From JAQSWP01 sp050185515 (GTDB taxonomy: Bacteria > Pseudomonadota > Alphaproteobacteria > Reyranellales > JAQSWP01), in NCBI GenBank assembly GCA_050185515.1, contig JBFWZG010000079.1, positions 1 through 16,052 of the forward strand: a stretch of 16,052 bases of DNA, in the 5' to 3' direction. Position numbers and translations under genes: made by a program. Positions 6,276 to 13,084 of the stretch are shown piece after piece; within the stretch, counting starts at the first letter, position 1, and each line of letters begins with the position of its first letter. The notes under the pieces are model-generated. The model was not told where the DNA came from and did not search any database. It saw nothing but the letters and a program-made list of their open reading frames with translations.

Positions 6276-7733
6276 TCAGCGCACCAGGCCGAGCGATATT
6301 TCGGGGATCAGGGATATGGCGGCCAGCGCCAGCACCATCATCGCCAGGAACGGCAACACCGAGCGGCAGATGAAGCCGAAGCCCTCCTTGAACGCCGACA
6401 TGGCGACGATCAGGTTCAAACCCACCGGCGGCGTCAGGAAGCCGATCTCCAGGTTGACCGTCATGATGATGCCGAAATGCGTCTTGTCCATCCCGTAGGC
6501 CTCGGCGATCGGCCACAGCAGCGGCGAGACGATCAGGATCGCCGAGCCCACGTCCATGAAACAGCCGATGATCAGAAGCAGCACGTTGACGATCAGCAGG
6601 AAGGCCAGCTTGCTCTCGACGTTTGCGGTCATGAACTCGACCAGCGCCTGCGGCACGCGCTGCTCGGTCAGCAGCAGGTTGAGGCTGAGCGCGATCGCCA
6701 GGATCGGGAACAGCGAACCCAGCAGCTTGGTGGTCTCCAGCGCCACGCCGTAGAAATCGCGCAGCCGCAGCTCGCGATGGATGAAGGTTTCGACCAGCAG
6801 CGCGTAGGCCAGCCCGATCGCGGCTGATTCGGTGGCGGTGAAATAGCCCGAATAGATGCCACCCAGGATGATCACCGGCAGCAGCGCCGCCGGCCCGCCG
6901 ATCGCCAAGGCGCGCCCGAAGTCCTTCACGCCCTGCGGCATGGCGGCGAAATAGGGGGCGAAATACTCTGGCGGCCGGTAGTCGTCGATCAGGCTGACGC
7001 CGCCACCGCCGGCCCCTGCCGTCGCCTGGCGACGCTGCGCCAGGGCACCGAACACGAAAGCCCAGTAATGCGGCTGCAGCACCAGCACCACGAAGGGCGC
7101 GCTCAGCAGATAGAAAAGTCCGGACAGGCTGGCCGGCGCGCGCGGCATGTGCCGGTTGACGATCAGCGCATGGATGGTGAACAGCCCGGTCAGCAGCGCG
7201 CCCGGGCCGATGCCGGCGATGAACAGGTCGGTGATCGAGGCCTCGGTCGAGATGCCGTAGAGGATCATCGGGATCGAGGGCGGGATGATGATCCCAAGCG
7301 TGCCGCCGGCGCAGATCGCGCCCATGGCGTACATCTTGGAATAGCCCGCCTTGAGGAGTGCGGGATACATCACCGCGCCGACCGCCAGCAGGGTAACCGT
7401 CGAGGAGCCCGAAATCGCGGCGAATACCGCGCAGGACAGGATGGTGGCCGCCGCCATGCCGCCAGGCAGCCAGGCCGTCGCCGTGCGGACGATGCCGATC
7501 AGCCGCTCGGCGATCGAGCCGCGCGTCATGACGTTGCCGGCCAGGATGAAGAGCGGGATCGACAGCAGCACTTCCTTGTCGGCGCCGGTCCACATGTCCT
7601 GAATCATGTATTCGAGCTGGCCGCCGCCCCAGACGAGATGGACGTAGCCGCCGACCACGAACAGGATGACGATCAGGTTCTGCCGCAGCATCAGCAGCAG
7701 CACGACGATGGCGATCAATGCCAGCGCGCTCAT
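6276..7733 (-). CDS. dctM: TRAP transporter large permease DctM
   Basis: 485 aa inner-membrane protein that couples sodium entry to uptake of the substrate delivered by the binding protein. Multiple hydrophobic helices run throughout. Family motifs are GTLGIIIPPSIPMILYG (144-160), GYFTATESAAIG (296-307) and GFLTPPVGLNL (431-441). The start ATG at 7733 overlaps the dctQ stop as ATGA; an upstream in-frame extension only reads dctQ in the wrong frame. Usual DctM proteins are about 425-440 aa. This one has roughly 45-60 extra residues between helices, at about 198-270, including a hydrophobic stretch (205-231) and a Gly-rich loop (237-245). The gene is co-transcribed with dctP and dctQ. Confidence 0.95.
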   Translation of the reverse strand: MSALALIAIVVLLLMLRQNLIVILFVVGGYVHLVWGGGQLEYMIQDMWTGADKEVLLSIPLFILAGNVMTRGSIAERLIGIVRTATAWLPGGMAAATILSCAVFAAISGSSTVTLLAVGAVMYPALLKAGYSKMYAMGAICAGGTLGIIIPPSIPMILYGISTEASITDLFIAGIGPGALLTGLFTIHALIVNRHMPRAPASLSGLFYLLSAPFVVLVLQPHYWAFVFGALAQRRQATAGAGGGGVSLIDDYRPPEYFAPYFAAMPQGVKDFGRALAIGGPAALLPVIILGGIYSGYFTATESAAIGLAYALLVETFIHRELRLRDFYGVALETTKLLGSLFPILAIALSLNLLLTEQRVPQALVEFMTANVESKLAFLLIVNVLLLIIGCFMDVGSAILIVSPLLWPIAEAYGMDKTHFGIIMTVNLEIGFLTPPVGLNLIVAMSAFKEGFGFICRSVLPFLAMMVLALAAISLIPEISLGLVR

Positions 7734-8230
7734 TCGCTCACCATGGCCTGGCGCGGCCGCAGCGCGGGGTAGGCGGCGAAGATGAAGTAGTGCGCCGCCG
7801 CCAGCACGTAGCCCAGCGGGATCACCGCCTGCACCGGCCAGATCTGCCAGTCGATCACCGGCGAGACGGTCTCGTAGCCGAAGGATTCCTCGACCAACCT
7901 TGTGGCGTAGAAGGCGACGACCAGGAACACCGTGCCGGTCAGCACGTCGGCGAGGCGATCGAGAGCCGGGCCCCAGGCAGCCGGCAGCCATGTGTCGGCC
8001 AGCCGCGGGCGGATATGGCTGCCCGCCGCCGCTGCCAATGCGAGGCCGAAATTGCCGGCGATGATGGTGCAGTAGACCGCAACGCGCTGGGCGCCGAAAA
8101 TGCCGTGGCTGAAGAACTCGCGTCCCAGCACGTCGGCCAGCAGCAACAGGGCCAGGGCGGCGTAGAAGACAGTCGCCACCACCCCCATGAAAAGAAAGAG
8201 GACGCGCAGAACGGTGCGAGCCGTTTCCAC
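7730..8230 (-). CDS. dctQ: TRAP transporter small permease DctQ
   Basis: 166 aa with four predicted membrane helices (about residues 9-34, 49-67, 91-111 and 132-152). A SHIRP segment (71-75) matches the conserved 'H(I/V)' region after helix 2 of DctQ proteins. It forms the membrane complex with DctM. The start codon is GTG at 8230 with AGAGGA just upstream. The stop overlaps the dctM ATG by 4 bp, so the two are translationally coupled. It lies 35 bp downstream of dctP. Confidence 0.9.
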   Translation of the reverse strand: METARTVLRVLFLFMGVVATVFYAALALLLLADVLGREFFSHGIFGAQRVAVYCTIIAGNFGLALAAAAGSHIRPRLADTWLPAAWGPALDRLADVLTGTVFLVVAFYATRLVEESFGYETVSPVIDWQIWPVQAVIPLGYVLAAAHYFIFAAYPALRPRQAMVSE

Positions 8231-8265
8231 GGGTCCTCTTCCCTCAGGCTAGCGGACGGAACGCC

Positions 8266-9273
8266 CTATTTCGGGCACTGCTTCTTGCCGTCCTGGATGA
8301 TCTTCCACAGCCGCGGCGCCTCGCCGCCGATCTCCTTGACCAGAGCTTCCTGCGCCGGAACGGCTGCTGCCTTCCATGCCGCCAGCTGCTCGGGCGTCAG
8401 CGTGTAGACCTTGCCGCCCTGCGCCTGGTGCGCCTTCAGCATCGCGTTCTGCACCCCGCGCACCTCGGTCCGCAGCTGGTGCGGCGGCGAGGAGGCCAGT
8501 TCGATCACGGCCCGCTGCTCCTTGGGCAGCCGGTCGTAAAAGCGCTTGTTGAACACCACGATACCGGCCTGATGCTGGTGCTGCGTCAGGGTCAGATGCG
8601 GCGCCAGCTTGCCGGTGCCCATGGCGACGTAGGTCAGGTTGGGGAAGTCGCCGCCCTCGACCAGGCCGGTCTGCAGGCTGGGATTGACGTCGGGCACGCC
8701 CAGCGGCACGCCATTGGCGCCCATCGCGTCCCAGAACACCTTGGACGAGGAGGCCGGCGCCATGCGGACCTTGTAACCCTTGGCGTCGGCCGGCGTCATC
8801 AGCGGCTTCTTGCCGTAGACGTTGACCCAGCCCACTTCCGACCACTGCGTCAGCATCAGCCCGCGCTTGGCAAACAGCTTCTGGTATTCGCTGAACAGGA
8901 ACGTGTCGAGCACGCAGTCGGCCTGCTTCTCGCTCTCCCAGACATAGGGGCCGGCCAGCAGCGACATTTCCTTGACGATCTGCGCCCCGGCCGTGACCGA
9001 GAAGCCACCCGACTCGATGCGCCCGTTCTGCACCTGCAGGATCGTGTCCTGCTCGCTGCCCAGCACCGAGTTGATGTAGGGCACCATCGTGATGTTGCCC
9101 TTGGTCTCGCGGGCAATCTCGTCGCGGAACCGGTTGATCTGCGATTCCCATGGCGTCTTCGGCGGTGCGGCCGAAACGAACTTGAACTCCAGCTTCTGCT
9201 GCGCGGCGGCGGGCGTGGCGAGCGCCAGTACGGCCAGCGCGGCCGCGGCCGCGCATGCGATGATCTGCTTCAA
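8266..9273 (-). CDS. dctP: TRAP transporter periplasmic binding protein DctP
   Basis: 335 aa. The signal peptide is residues 1-24 (cleavage AAA-QQ), so the mature protein is periplasmic. The core is DctP/TeaA-like, and R170 in GYKVRMAP is the expected conserved arginine that salt-bridges a substrate carboxylate in this family. The ligand is thus probably an organic acid, though the exact compound is unknown. The start codon is TTG at 9273, chosen because GGGAGGA (9287-9281) lies 7 nt upstream and the signal peptide begins immediately. It is the first gene of a dctPQM-propeller-MBL transcription unit and diverges from the methylacyl-CoA racemase gene. A Cys three residues from the end (QCPK) and an internal Cys at 120 could form a disulfide, which is speculative. 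Confidence 0.93.
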   Translation of the reverse strand: MKQIIACAAAAALAVLALATPAAAQQKLEFKFVSAAPPKTPWESQINRFRDEIARETKGNITMVPYINSVLGSEQDTILQVQNGRIESGGFSVTAGAQIVKEMSLLAGPYVWESEKQADCVLDTFLFSEYQKLFAKRGLMLTQWSEVGWVNVYGKKPLMTPADAKGYKVRMAPASSSKVFWDAMGANGVPLGVPDVNPSLQTGLVEGGDFPNLTYVAMGTGKLAPHLTLTQHQHQAGIVVFNKRFYDRLPKEQRAVIELASSPPHQLRTEVRGVQNAMLKAHQAQGGKVYTLTPEQLAAWKAAAVPAQEALVKEIGGEAPRLWKIIQDGKKQCPK

Positions 9274-9280
9274 GTTGTTT

Positions 9281-9287
9281 TCCTCCC
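9281..9287 (-). promoter_or_regulatory. Ribosome binding site fixing the TTG start of dctP
   Basis: GGGAGGA on the minus strand lies 7 nt before the TTG at 9273-9271. No in-frame ATG or GTG is better placed, and the signal peptide starts directly after the TTG. Confidence 0.8.
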
Positions 9288-9323
9288 ACTGCGCATCGAT
9301 GCGTTGCCGATGCGGTTAGCGAA

Positions 9324-9353
9324 ATTCTCCGACCGATATCCATGCGGCGTCAA
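9324..9353 (-). promoter_or_regulatory. Candidate promoter of the dctPQM unit
   Basis: On the minus strand TTGACG (9353-9348), an 18-nt spacer and GAGAAT (9329-9324) form a reasonable -35/-10 pair. Transcription would start near 9317, leaving a leader of about 43 nt that contains the dctP ribosome binding site. The -35 box is strong, the -10 box moderate. Confidence 0.45.
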
Positions 9354-9389
9354 GGGCTTTCGCTGCGCGAGACTTGCGCAAACGCGGCC

Positions 9390-9404
9390 TTCACAAAATG
9401 TGAA
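9390..9404. promoter_or_regulatory. Perfect 6-3-6 inverted repeat, possible shared operator
   Basis: TTCACA-AAA-TGTGAA is a perfect inverted repeat. It lies 49 bp upstream of the racemase ATG and about 37 bp upstream of the dctP -35 box, in a divergent intergenic region. The size and symmetry suit a dimeric regulator (GntR, TetR, MarR or CRP-like half-sites would be candidates). No regulator gene is in the window. Confidence 0.5.
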
Positions 9405-9443
9405 CGGGCGTTAACATCGCGCATCGATCAATCTGACTTATCT

Positions 9444-9448
9444 GGAGG
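9444..9448 (+). promoter_or_regulatory. Ribosome binding site of the racemase gene
   Basis: GGAGG lies 5 nt before the ATG at 9454 and is the strongest Shine-Dalgarno in the window. It fixes this start. Confidence 0.85.
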
Positions 9449-9453
9449 AAGCA

Positions 9454-10599
9454 ATGGGACCGCTAGCCGGGCTTAAGATCATCGAAATCGCCGGCATCGG
9501 TCCGGGTCCGATGACCTCGATGATGCTGGGCGACATGGGCGCCGACGTGATCCGCATCGACCGCACCAAGGCGCATGTCATGGACCGTATGGGCCACCCC
9601 AAGTTTGCAGTGCACAATCGCTCGCGCCGCTCGGTGGCGGTCGATCTGCAGAAGCCGGAAGGGGCCGAAATCGTGCTGCGCCTGGCCGAAAAGGCCGACG
9701 GGCTGACCGAACCCTTCCGCCCCGGCGTCGCCGAGCGGCTGGGCATCGGCCCCGATGTCTGCCTCAAGCGCAACCCGAAGCTGGTCTATGGCCGCATGAC
9801 CGGCTGGGGCCAGGAAGGTCCGCTGGCCAAGGCTGCGGGCCACGATCAGAACTACATAGCCCTGACCGGCGCGTTGCACGCCATCGGCCGCAAGGGCGAG
9901 AAGCCGGTGCCGCCGCTTAATCTCGTTGGCGACTACGGCGGCGGCGGCATGCTGCTGGCCTTCGGCATGGTCTGCGGCCTGCTCGAGGCGCACCGTTCCG
10001 GCAAGGGCCAGGTGGTCGACGCCGCCATGGTCGACGGCACGGCGCTGCTGATGGGCGCCGCCTACGGCATGCTGGGTTCGGGGCTGTGGGACGACACGCA
10101 GCGCGAGATCAACATGCTCGACGGCGGCGCGCATTTCTACGACACGTACGAGACCAAGGACGGCAAGTACGTCTCGATCGGCTCGATCGAACCGCAGTTC
10201 TACGACCTGCTGCTGGAGAAGACCGGGCTCAAGGGCCAGGACCTGCCGGCGCAGCACGATCGCGCCAAATGGCCGGAGATGAAGAAGAAATTCACCGAGG
10301 TCTTCAAGACCAAGACCCGCGATGAATGGTGCGCCATCATGGAAGGCACCGATATCTGCTTCGCGCCGGTCCTGACCATGAGCGAGGCGCCCGAGCATCC
10401 GCACGCCAAGGCGCGCAACGCCTTTGTCGACTTCGACGGCTTCAAGCATCCGGCGCCGGCGCCGCGCTTCTCGCGCACACCGCCCAAGATCCAGGGCATC
10501 GCCCCGGTGCGTGGCGCCCACACGCGCGAGGTGCTGGGCCAGAACGGCTTCTCCGATGCCGAGATCAAGGAGCTGCTGGCCTCCGGCGCCATCGCCTGA
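9454..10599 (+). CDS. Alpha-methylacyl-CoA racemase (CaiB/BaiF family III)
   Basis: 381 aa, cytoplasmic. Interconverts (R)- and (S)-2-methylacyl-CoA esters, needed before beta-oxidation of branched acids. The sequence follows the family from PLAGLKIIEIAGIGPGP (3-19) through EPFRPGVAERLGIGPD (86-101) and GWGQEGPLA (117-125). The catalytic set known from mycobacterial MCR (H126, D156, E241) is present as H130 in AGHDQNYIA, D160 in NLVGDYGGGG and E246 in SIGSIEPQF. This supports racemase function over CoA transfer, because true class III CoA transferases use an Asp nucleophile in another motif context. A strong ribosome binding site fixes the start. It is divergent from the TRAP unit and convergent with the DUF2066 gene. 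Candidate partner: the acyl-CoA synthetase at 11439. Substrates could be branched fatty acids, sterol side chains or pristanate-like acids. Confidence 0.93.
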   Translation: MGPLAGLKIIEIAGIGPGPMTSMMLGDMGADVIRIDRTKAHVMDRMGHPKFAVHNRSRRSVAVDLQKPEGAEIVLRLAEKADGLTEPFRPGVAERLGIGPDVCLKRNPKLVYGRMTGWGQEGPLAKAAGHDQNYIALTGALHAIGRKGEKPVPPLNLVGDYGGGGMLLAFGMVCGLLEAHRSGKGQVVDAAMVDGTALLMGAAYGMLGSGLWDDTQREINMLDGGAHFYDTYETKDGKYVSIGSIEPQFYDLLLEKTGLKGQDLPAQHDRAKWPEMKKKFTEVFKTKTRDEWCAIMEGTDICFAPVLTMSEAPEHPHAKARNAFVDFDGFKHPAPAPRFSRTPPKIQGIAPVRGAHTREVLGQNGFSDAEIKELLASGAIA

Positions 10600-10618
10600 G
10601 GACGATCCGACGATGACG

Positions 10619-11380
10619 TCAGCGACGCCCGGCCAGCGTGGCCGCGGCCTCGCCGACGCCGTTGCGGAAGGCCTCGTCGAAGCTGGTCGTCTCGACGCTC
10701 CAGCGCCGGTTTTGCCGTCCGCTGGCCAGGAGCCAGTCGGTGCGCCACGAGACCGTGTCCGGCTGCCAGGAGAGCGTTCCCTCGAGGACGTAGGATTCCG
10801 GCCCGTTCGCCGGCTCCTTGCCCGGCATCGGCTTCGACGTGGCGCCGCCAAGAACGACTTTCATTCCGCGTCTGACGGCAGCGGCCTGCAATGCCTGTTT
10901 CTGCCCAAGACCGAGCTGGCTGTCCTCGGCGAGAACGAACTGATTGTCCGGAAACCTGACCGTGATGAATGCCGTCAGGGTGGGGCGGCTGGCGTTCCAC
11001 GGCCGCAACCCCAGCTGCGCCAGCGCCGCGTCGATTTTTGCCGCATCGAAACGGGCGGTAAGGTCGTGCGGCCGGTCGCGCGTGCCCTGTTCGTCGCGCA
11101 CCGGCGTGCCCTTCATGCGGTCCTCGTACTCGAAGCCGGTCACGTAGTCCGGCGCTCGTTCGAGCAGCGCCGGCACGCGCGGATCCTCGGCCAGCCGCGG
11201 CTCGGCCGCCGCCTTGATCAGCACGTCGAGCATGATCCGCCGCAGCCCCTTGCCGCGTTCGGGCTCGATCGTGCCGGTGACGATGGTGCGGCCGGCATAG
11301 AGGCCGGCGGGATCGATCGCCCGGGCCTCGCCAGCCAGCAGCGCCGCGGCGAGGACGGCAATCGACACGATCTTGCGCAT
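10619..11380 (-). CDS. Exported DUF2066 family protein
   Basis: 253 aa. Residues 1-21 form a signal peptide (MRKIVSIAVLAAALLAGEARA, cut before ID). The mature protein resembles DUF2066: GRTIVTGTIEPERGKGLRR is followed by DVLIKAA, PDYVTGFEYED and the LTARFDAAKIDAALAQLGL segment. Near the end comes a TLSW..VSWRTDW block and a SFDEAFRNGVGEAA tail. No function is established for the family. It is shorter than most DUF2066 proteins. The ATG at 11380 is chosen because the signal peptide starts there; an ATG at 11440 would add 20 non-signal residues and run into the start of the divergent ligase gene. The gene is convergent with the racemase (19-bp gap) and divergent from the ligase (58-bp gap). Confidence 0.7.
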   Translation of the reverse strand: MRKIVSIAVLAAALLAGEARAIDPAGLYAGRTIVTGTIEPERGKGLRRIMLDVLIKAAAEPRLAEDPRVPALLERAPDYVTGFEYEDRMKGTPVRDEQGTRDRPHDLTARFDAAKIDAALAQLGLRPWNASRPTLTAFITVRFPDNQFVLAEDSQLGLGQKQALQAAAVRRGMKVVLGGATSKPMPGKEPANGPESYVLEGTLSWQPDTVSWRTDWLLASGRQNRRWSVETTSFDEAFRNGVGEAAATLAGRR

Positions 11381-11438
11381 GCCGTTATGGTGCGCGCGCC
11401 AACCGCCCGTCAGCAAGGGCGCCAATGAAGGTTCTGCC

Positions 11439-12989
11439 ATGCGTCTGATCGACTATTTCGACCGCGGCGTCGACCGCTTTCCCGGACGCAACTGCCTGCA
11501 CGACGGCAGCCGCGGCTGGACCTACCGCGAGATTTCGGGCTGGACGCACCGCATCGCCAACGGGCTGCTGGGGCTGGGCCTCAAGCGCCAGCAGGTCGCC
11601 TCCGTCTACAGCCCCAATCACGCCAACGCCTATGCCGCCCTGCTGGGCATCGTGCGCGCCGGCCTGTCCTGGGCGCCGGTCAACGCGCGCAACGGCATCG
11701 ACGAGAACATCTACATTCTCAACAACGTCGACTGCTCGTGCCTGTTCTACCATTCCAGCTTCGAGCACTACCTGCCGCGGCTGCGCGCCGAATGCCCGAA
11801 GATCAGGCACTATATCTGCATCGACCAGGCCGGCGCCGACGCGCCCTTCCTGATGGACTGGATGGCGGCGCAGCCCGAGCGCGCGCCCGACCTGCCGGAC
11901 GATCCCGACGAGATCTGCTTCGTCGCCTCCTCGGGCGGCACCACCGGCCGGCCCAAGGGCGTGCTGATCACCAACCGGGTGATCGAGACCATGAACGCCA
12001 ATTTCCTCGCCTGCATGCCTCTGACCGAACCGCCGGTGCATCTGATGGTGGCGCCGATGACCCACGCCGCCGGCGTCTGCTCCTTCCCCATGCTGGCCTA
12101 TGGCGGCACCAACATCTTCATGCCGCAGGCCGATCCGCTTTCCATCATGGAGAACATCCAGCGCTTCAAGGTCACGCATGTCTACATGCCGCCGACGCTG
12201 ATTTACATGATGCTGGCCCATCCGCGGGTGCGCGAGTTCGACTATTCCTCCCTGCGCAATCTGGTCTACGCCTCCGCGCCCATGTCGGCCGACAAGCTCG
12301 TCGAGGCGGTCGAGGTGTTCGGCCCGGTGCTGACCCAGACCTATGGCCAGGCCGAGGCCTGCATGATCTGCACCTTCTTCTCGCCGGCCGAACACGTCGA
12401 GGCGATCGGCAGCAACAAGCGCCACCGCCTGACCTCGTGCGGGCGCACCACGCCCTTCATGCGGCTGGAGATCATGGACGATGACGGCAACCTGCTGTCG
12501 CGCGGCGAACGCGGCGAGGTCGTGGTGCGTGGCGGTCTGGTGATGAAGGGCTACTACAAGAACCCGGAAGCCACCGCAGAGGCGTCGAAATTCGGCTGGC
12601 ACCATACCGGCGACATCGGCGTCATCGACGAGGACGGCTTCGTCTACATCGTCGATCGCAAGAAGGATATGATCATCTCCGGCGGCTTCAACATCTATCC
12701 CTCCGAGCTCGAGCAGGTGATCTGGTCGCATCCCGCCGTGCAGGACTGCGCGGTGATCGGCGTGCCCGACGAGAAATGGGGCGAGGCGGTGAAGGCGGTG
12801 ATCGAGCTCAAGCCCGGCGCCACCGCCACCGAGGCCGAGATTCTCGCGCTGTGCCGCGACAGGCTCGGCGGCATGAAGACGCCCAAGAGCGTCGAGTTCA
12901 TCGACACCCTGCCGCGCTCTCCCGTCGGCAAGGTGCTGAAGAAGGATCTGCGCGCCCGCTACTGGCAAGGCAGGGAACGCGCGATCTAG
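11439..12989 (+). CDS. AMP-forming acyl-CoA synthetase (FadD-like)
   Basis: 516 aa, ANL superfamily. Activates a carboxylic acid via an acyl-adenylate to its CoA thioester. The ATP phosphate loop SSGGTTGRPKG is at 164-174, the A5 motif YGQAEA at 302-307 and the GWHHTGDIG motif at 386-394. The hinge DRKKDMIISGG (406-416) is followed by FNIYPSELE (417-425), and the C-terminal PRSPVGKVLKK carries catalytic Lys K498. All key motifs are intact. The ATG at 11439 has GAAGG upstream and begins directly with the domain; an ATG at 11373 would add 22 residues lacking family character. Acid specificity cannot be read. With the racemase and transporters nearby, a branched or aromatic acid is a reasonable but unproven guess. 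Confidence 0.93.
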   Translation: MRLIDYFDRGVDRFPGRNCLHDGSRGWTYREISGWTHRIANGLLGLGLKRQQVASVYSPNHANAYAALLGIVRAGLSWAPVNARNGIDENIYILNNVDCSCLFYHSSFEHYLPRLRAECPKIRHYICIDQAGADAPFLMDWMAAQPERAPDLPDDPDEICFVASSGGTTGRPKGVLITNRVIETMNANFLACMPLTEPPVHLMVAPMTHAAGVCSFPMLAYGGTNIFMPQADPLSIMENIQRFKVTHVYMPPTLIYMMLAHPRVREFDYSSLRNLVYASAPMSADKLVEAVEVFGPVLTQTYGQAEACMICTFFSPAEHVEAIGSNKRHRLTSCGRTTPFMRLEIMDDDGNLLSRGERGEVVVRGGLVMKGYYKNPEATAEASKFGWHHTGDIGVIDEDGFVYIVDRKKDMIISGGFNIYPSELEQVIWSHPAVQDCAVIGVPDEKWGEAVKAVIELKPGATATEAEILALCRDRLGGMKTPKSVEFIDTLPRSPVGKVLKKDLRARYWQGRERAI

Positions 12990-13084
12990 CGGATCGCTTC
13001 AGCCTGCCACGCGTTGCCATAGTGCTGCCGCACTGGCCGTCGATGCATCGGCCTTCGGCGCAATGGTCAGGCGAGCGGGCAGGA

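Noticed and set aside
7734..7991. 86-residue N-terminal extension of DctM
   Set aside because: It is the wrong frame of dctQ; the ATGA overlap with the dctQ stop and the hydrophobic start at 7733 fit normal DctM.
9411..9443. Promoter of the racemase (TTAACA and TTATCT-like boxes)
   Set aside because: Spacing is wrong for a pair, and the possible -10 box abuts the ribosome binding site.
10600..10618. Terminator between the racemase and DUF2066 genes
   Set aside because: The 19-bp spacer has no stem followed by a T-tract.
9463..10851. 462-aa minus-strand ORF opposite the racemase
   Set aside because: Antisense shadow; the sense frame keeps the catalytic residues and a strong ribosome binding site.
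11385..12968. 527-aa minus-strand ORF opposite the acyl-CoA synthetase
   Set aside because: Antisense shadow of a gene with every ANL motif intact.
12776..13084. Long N-terminal extension of the solute-binding protein into the ligase gene
   Set aside because: The extension is a frame-shifted reading of the ligase 3' end; the Tat signal begins at 13085.
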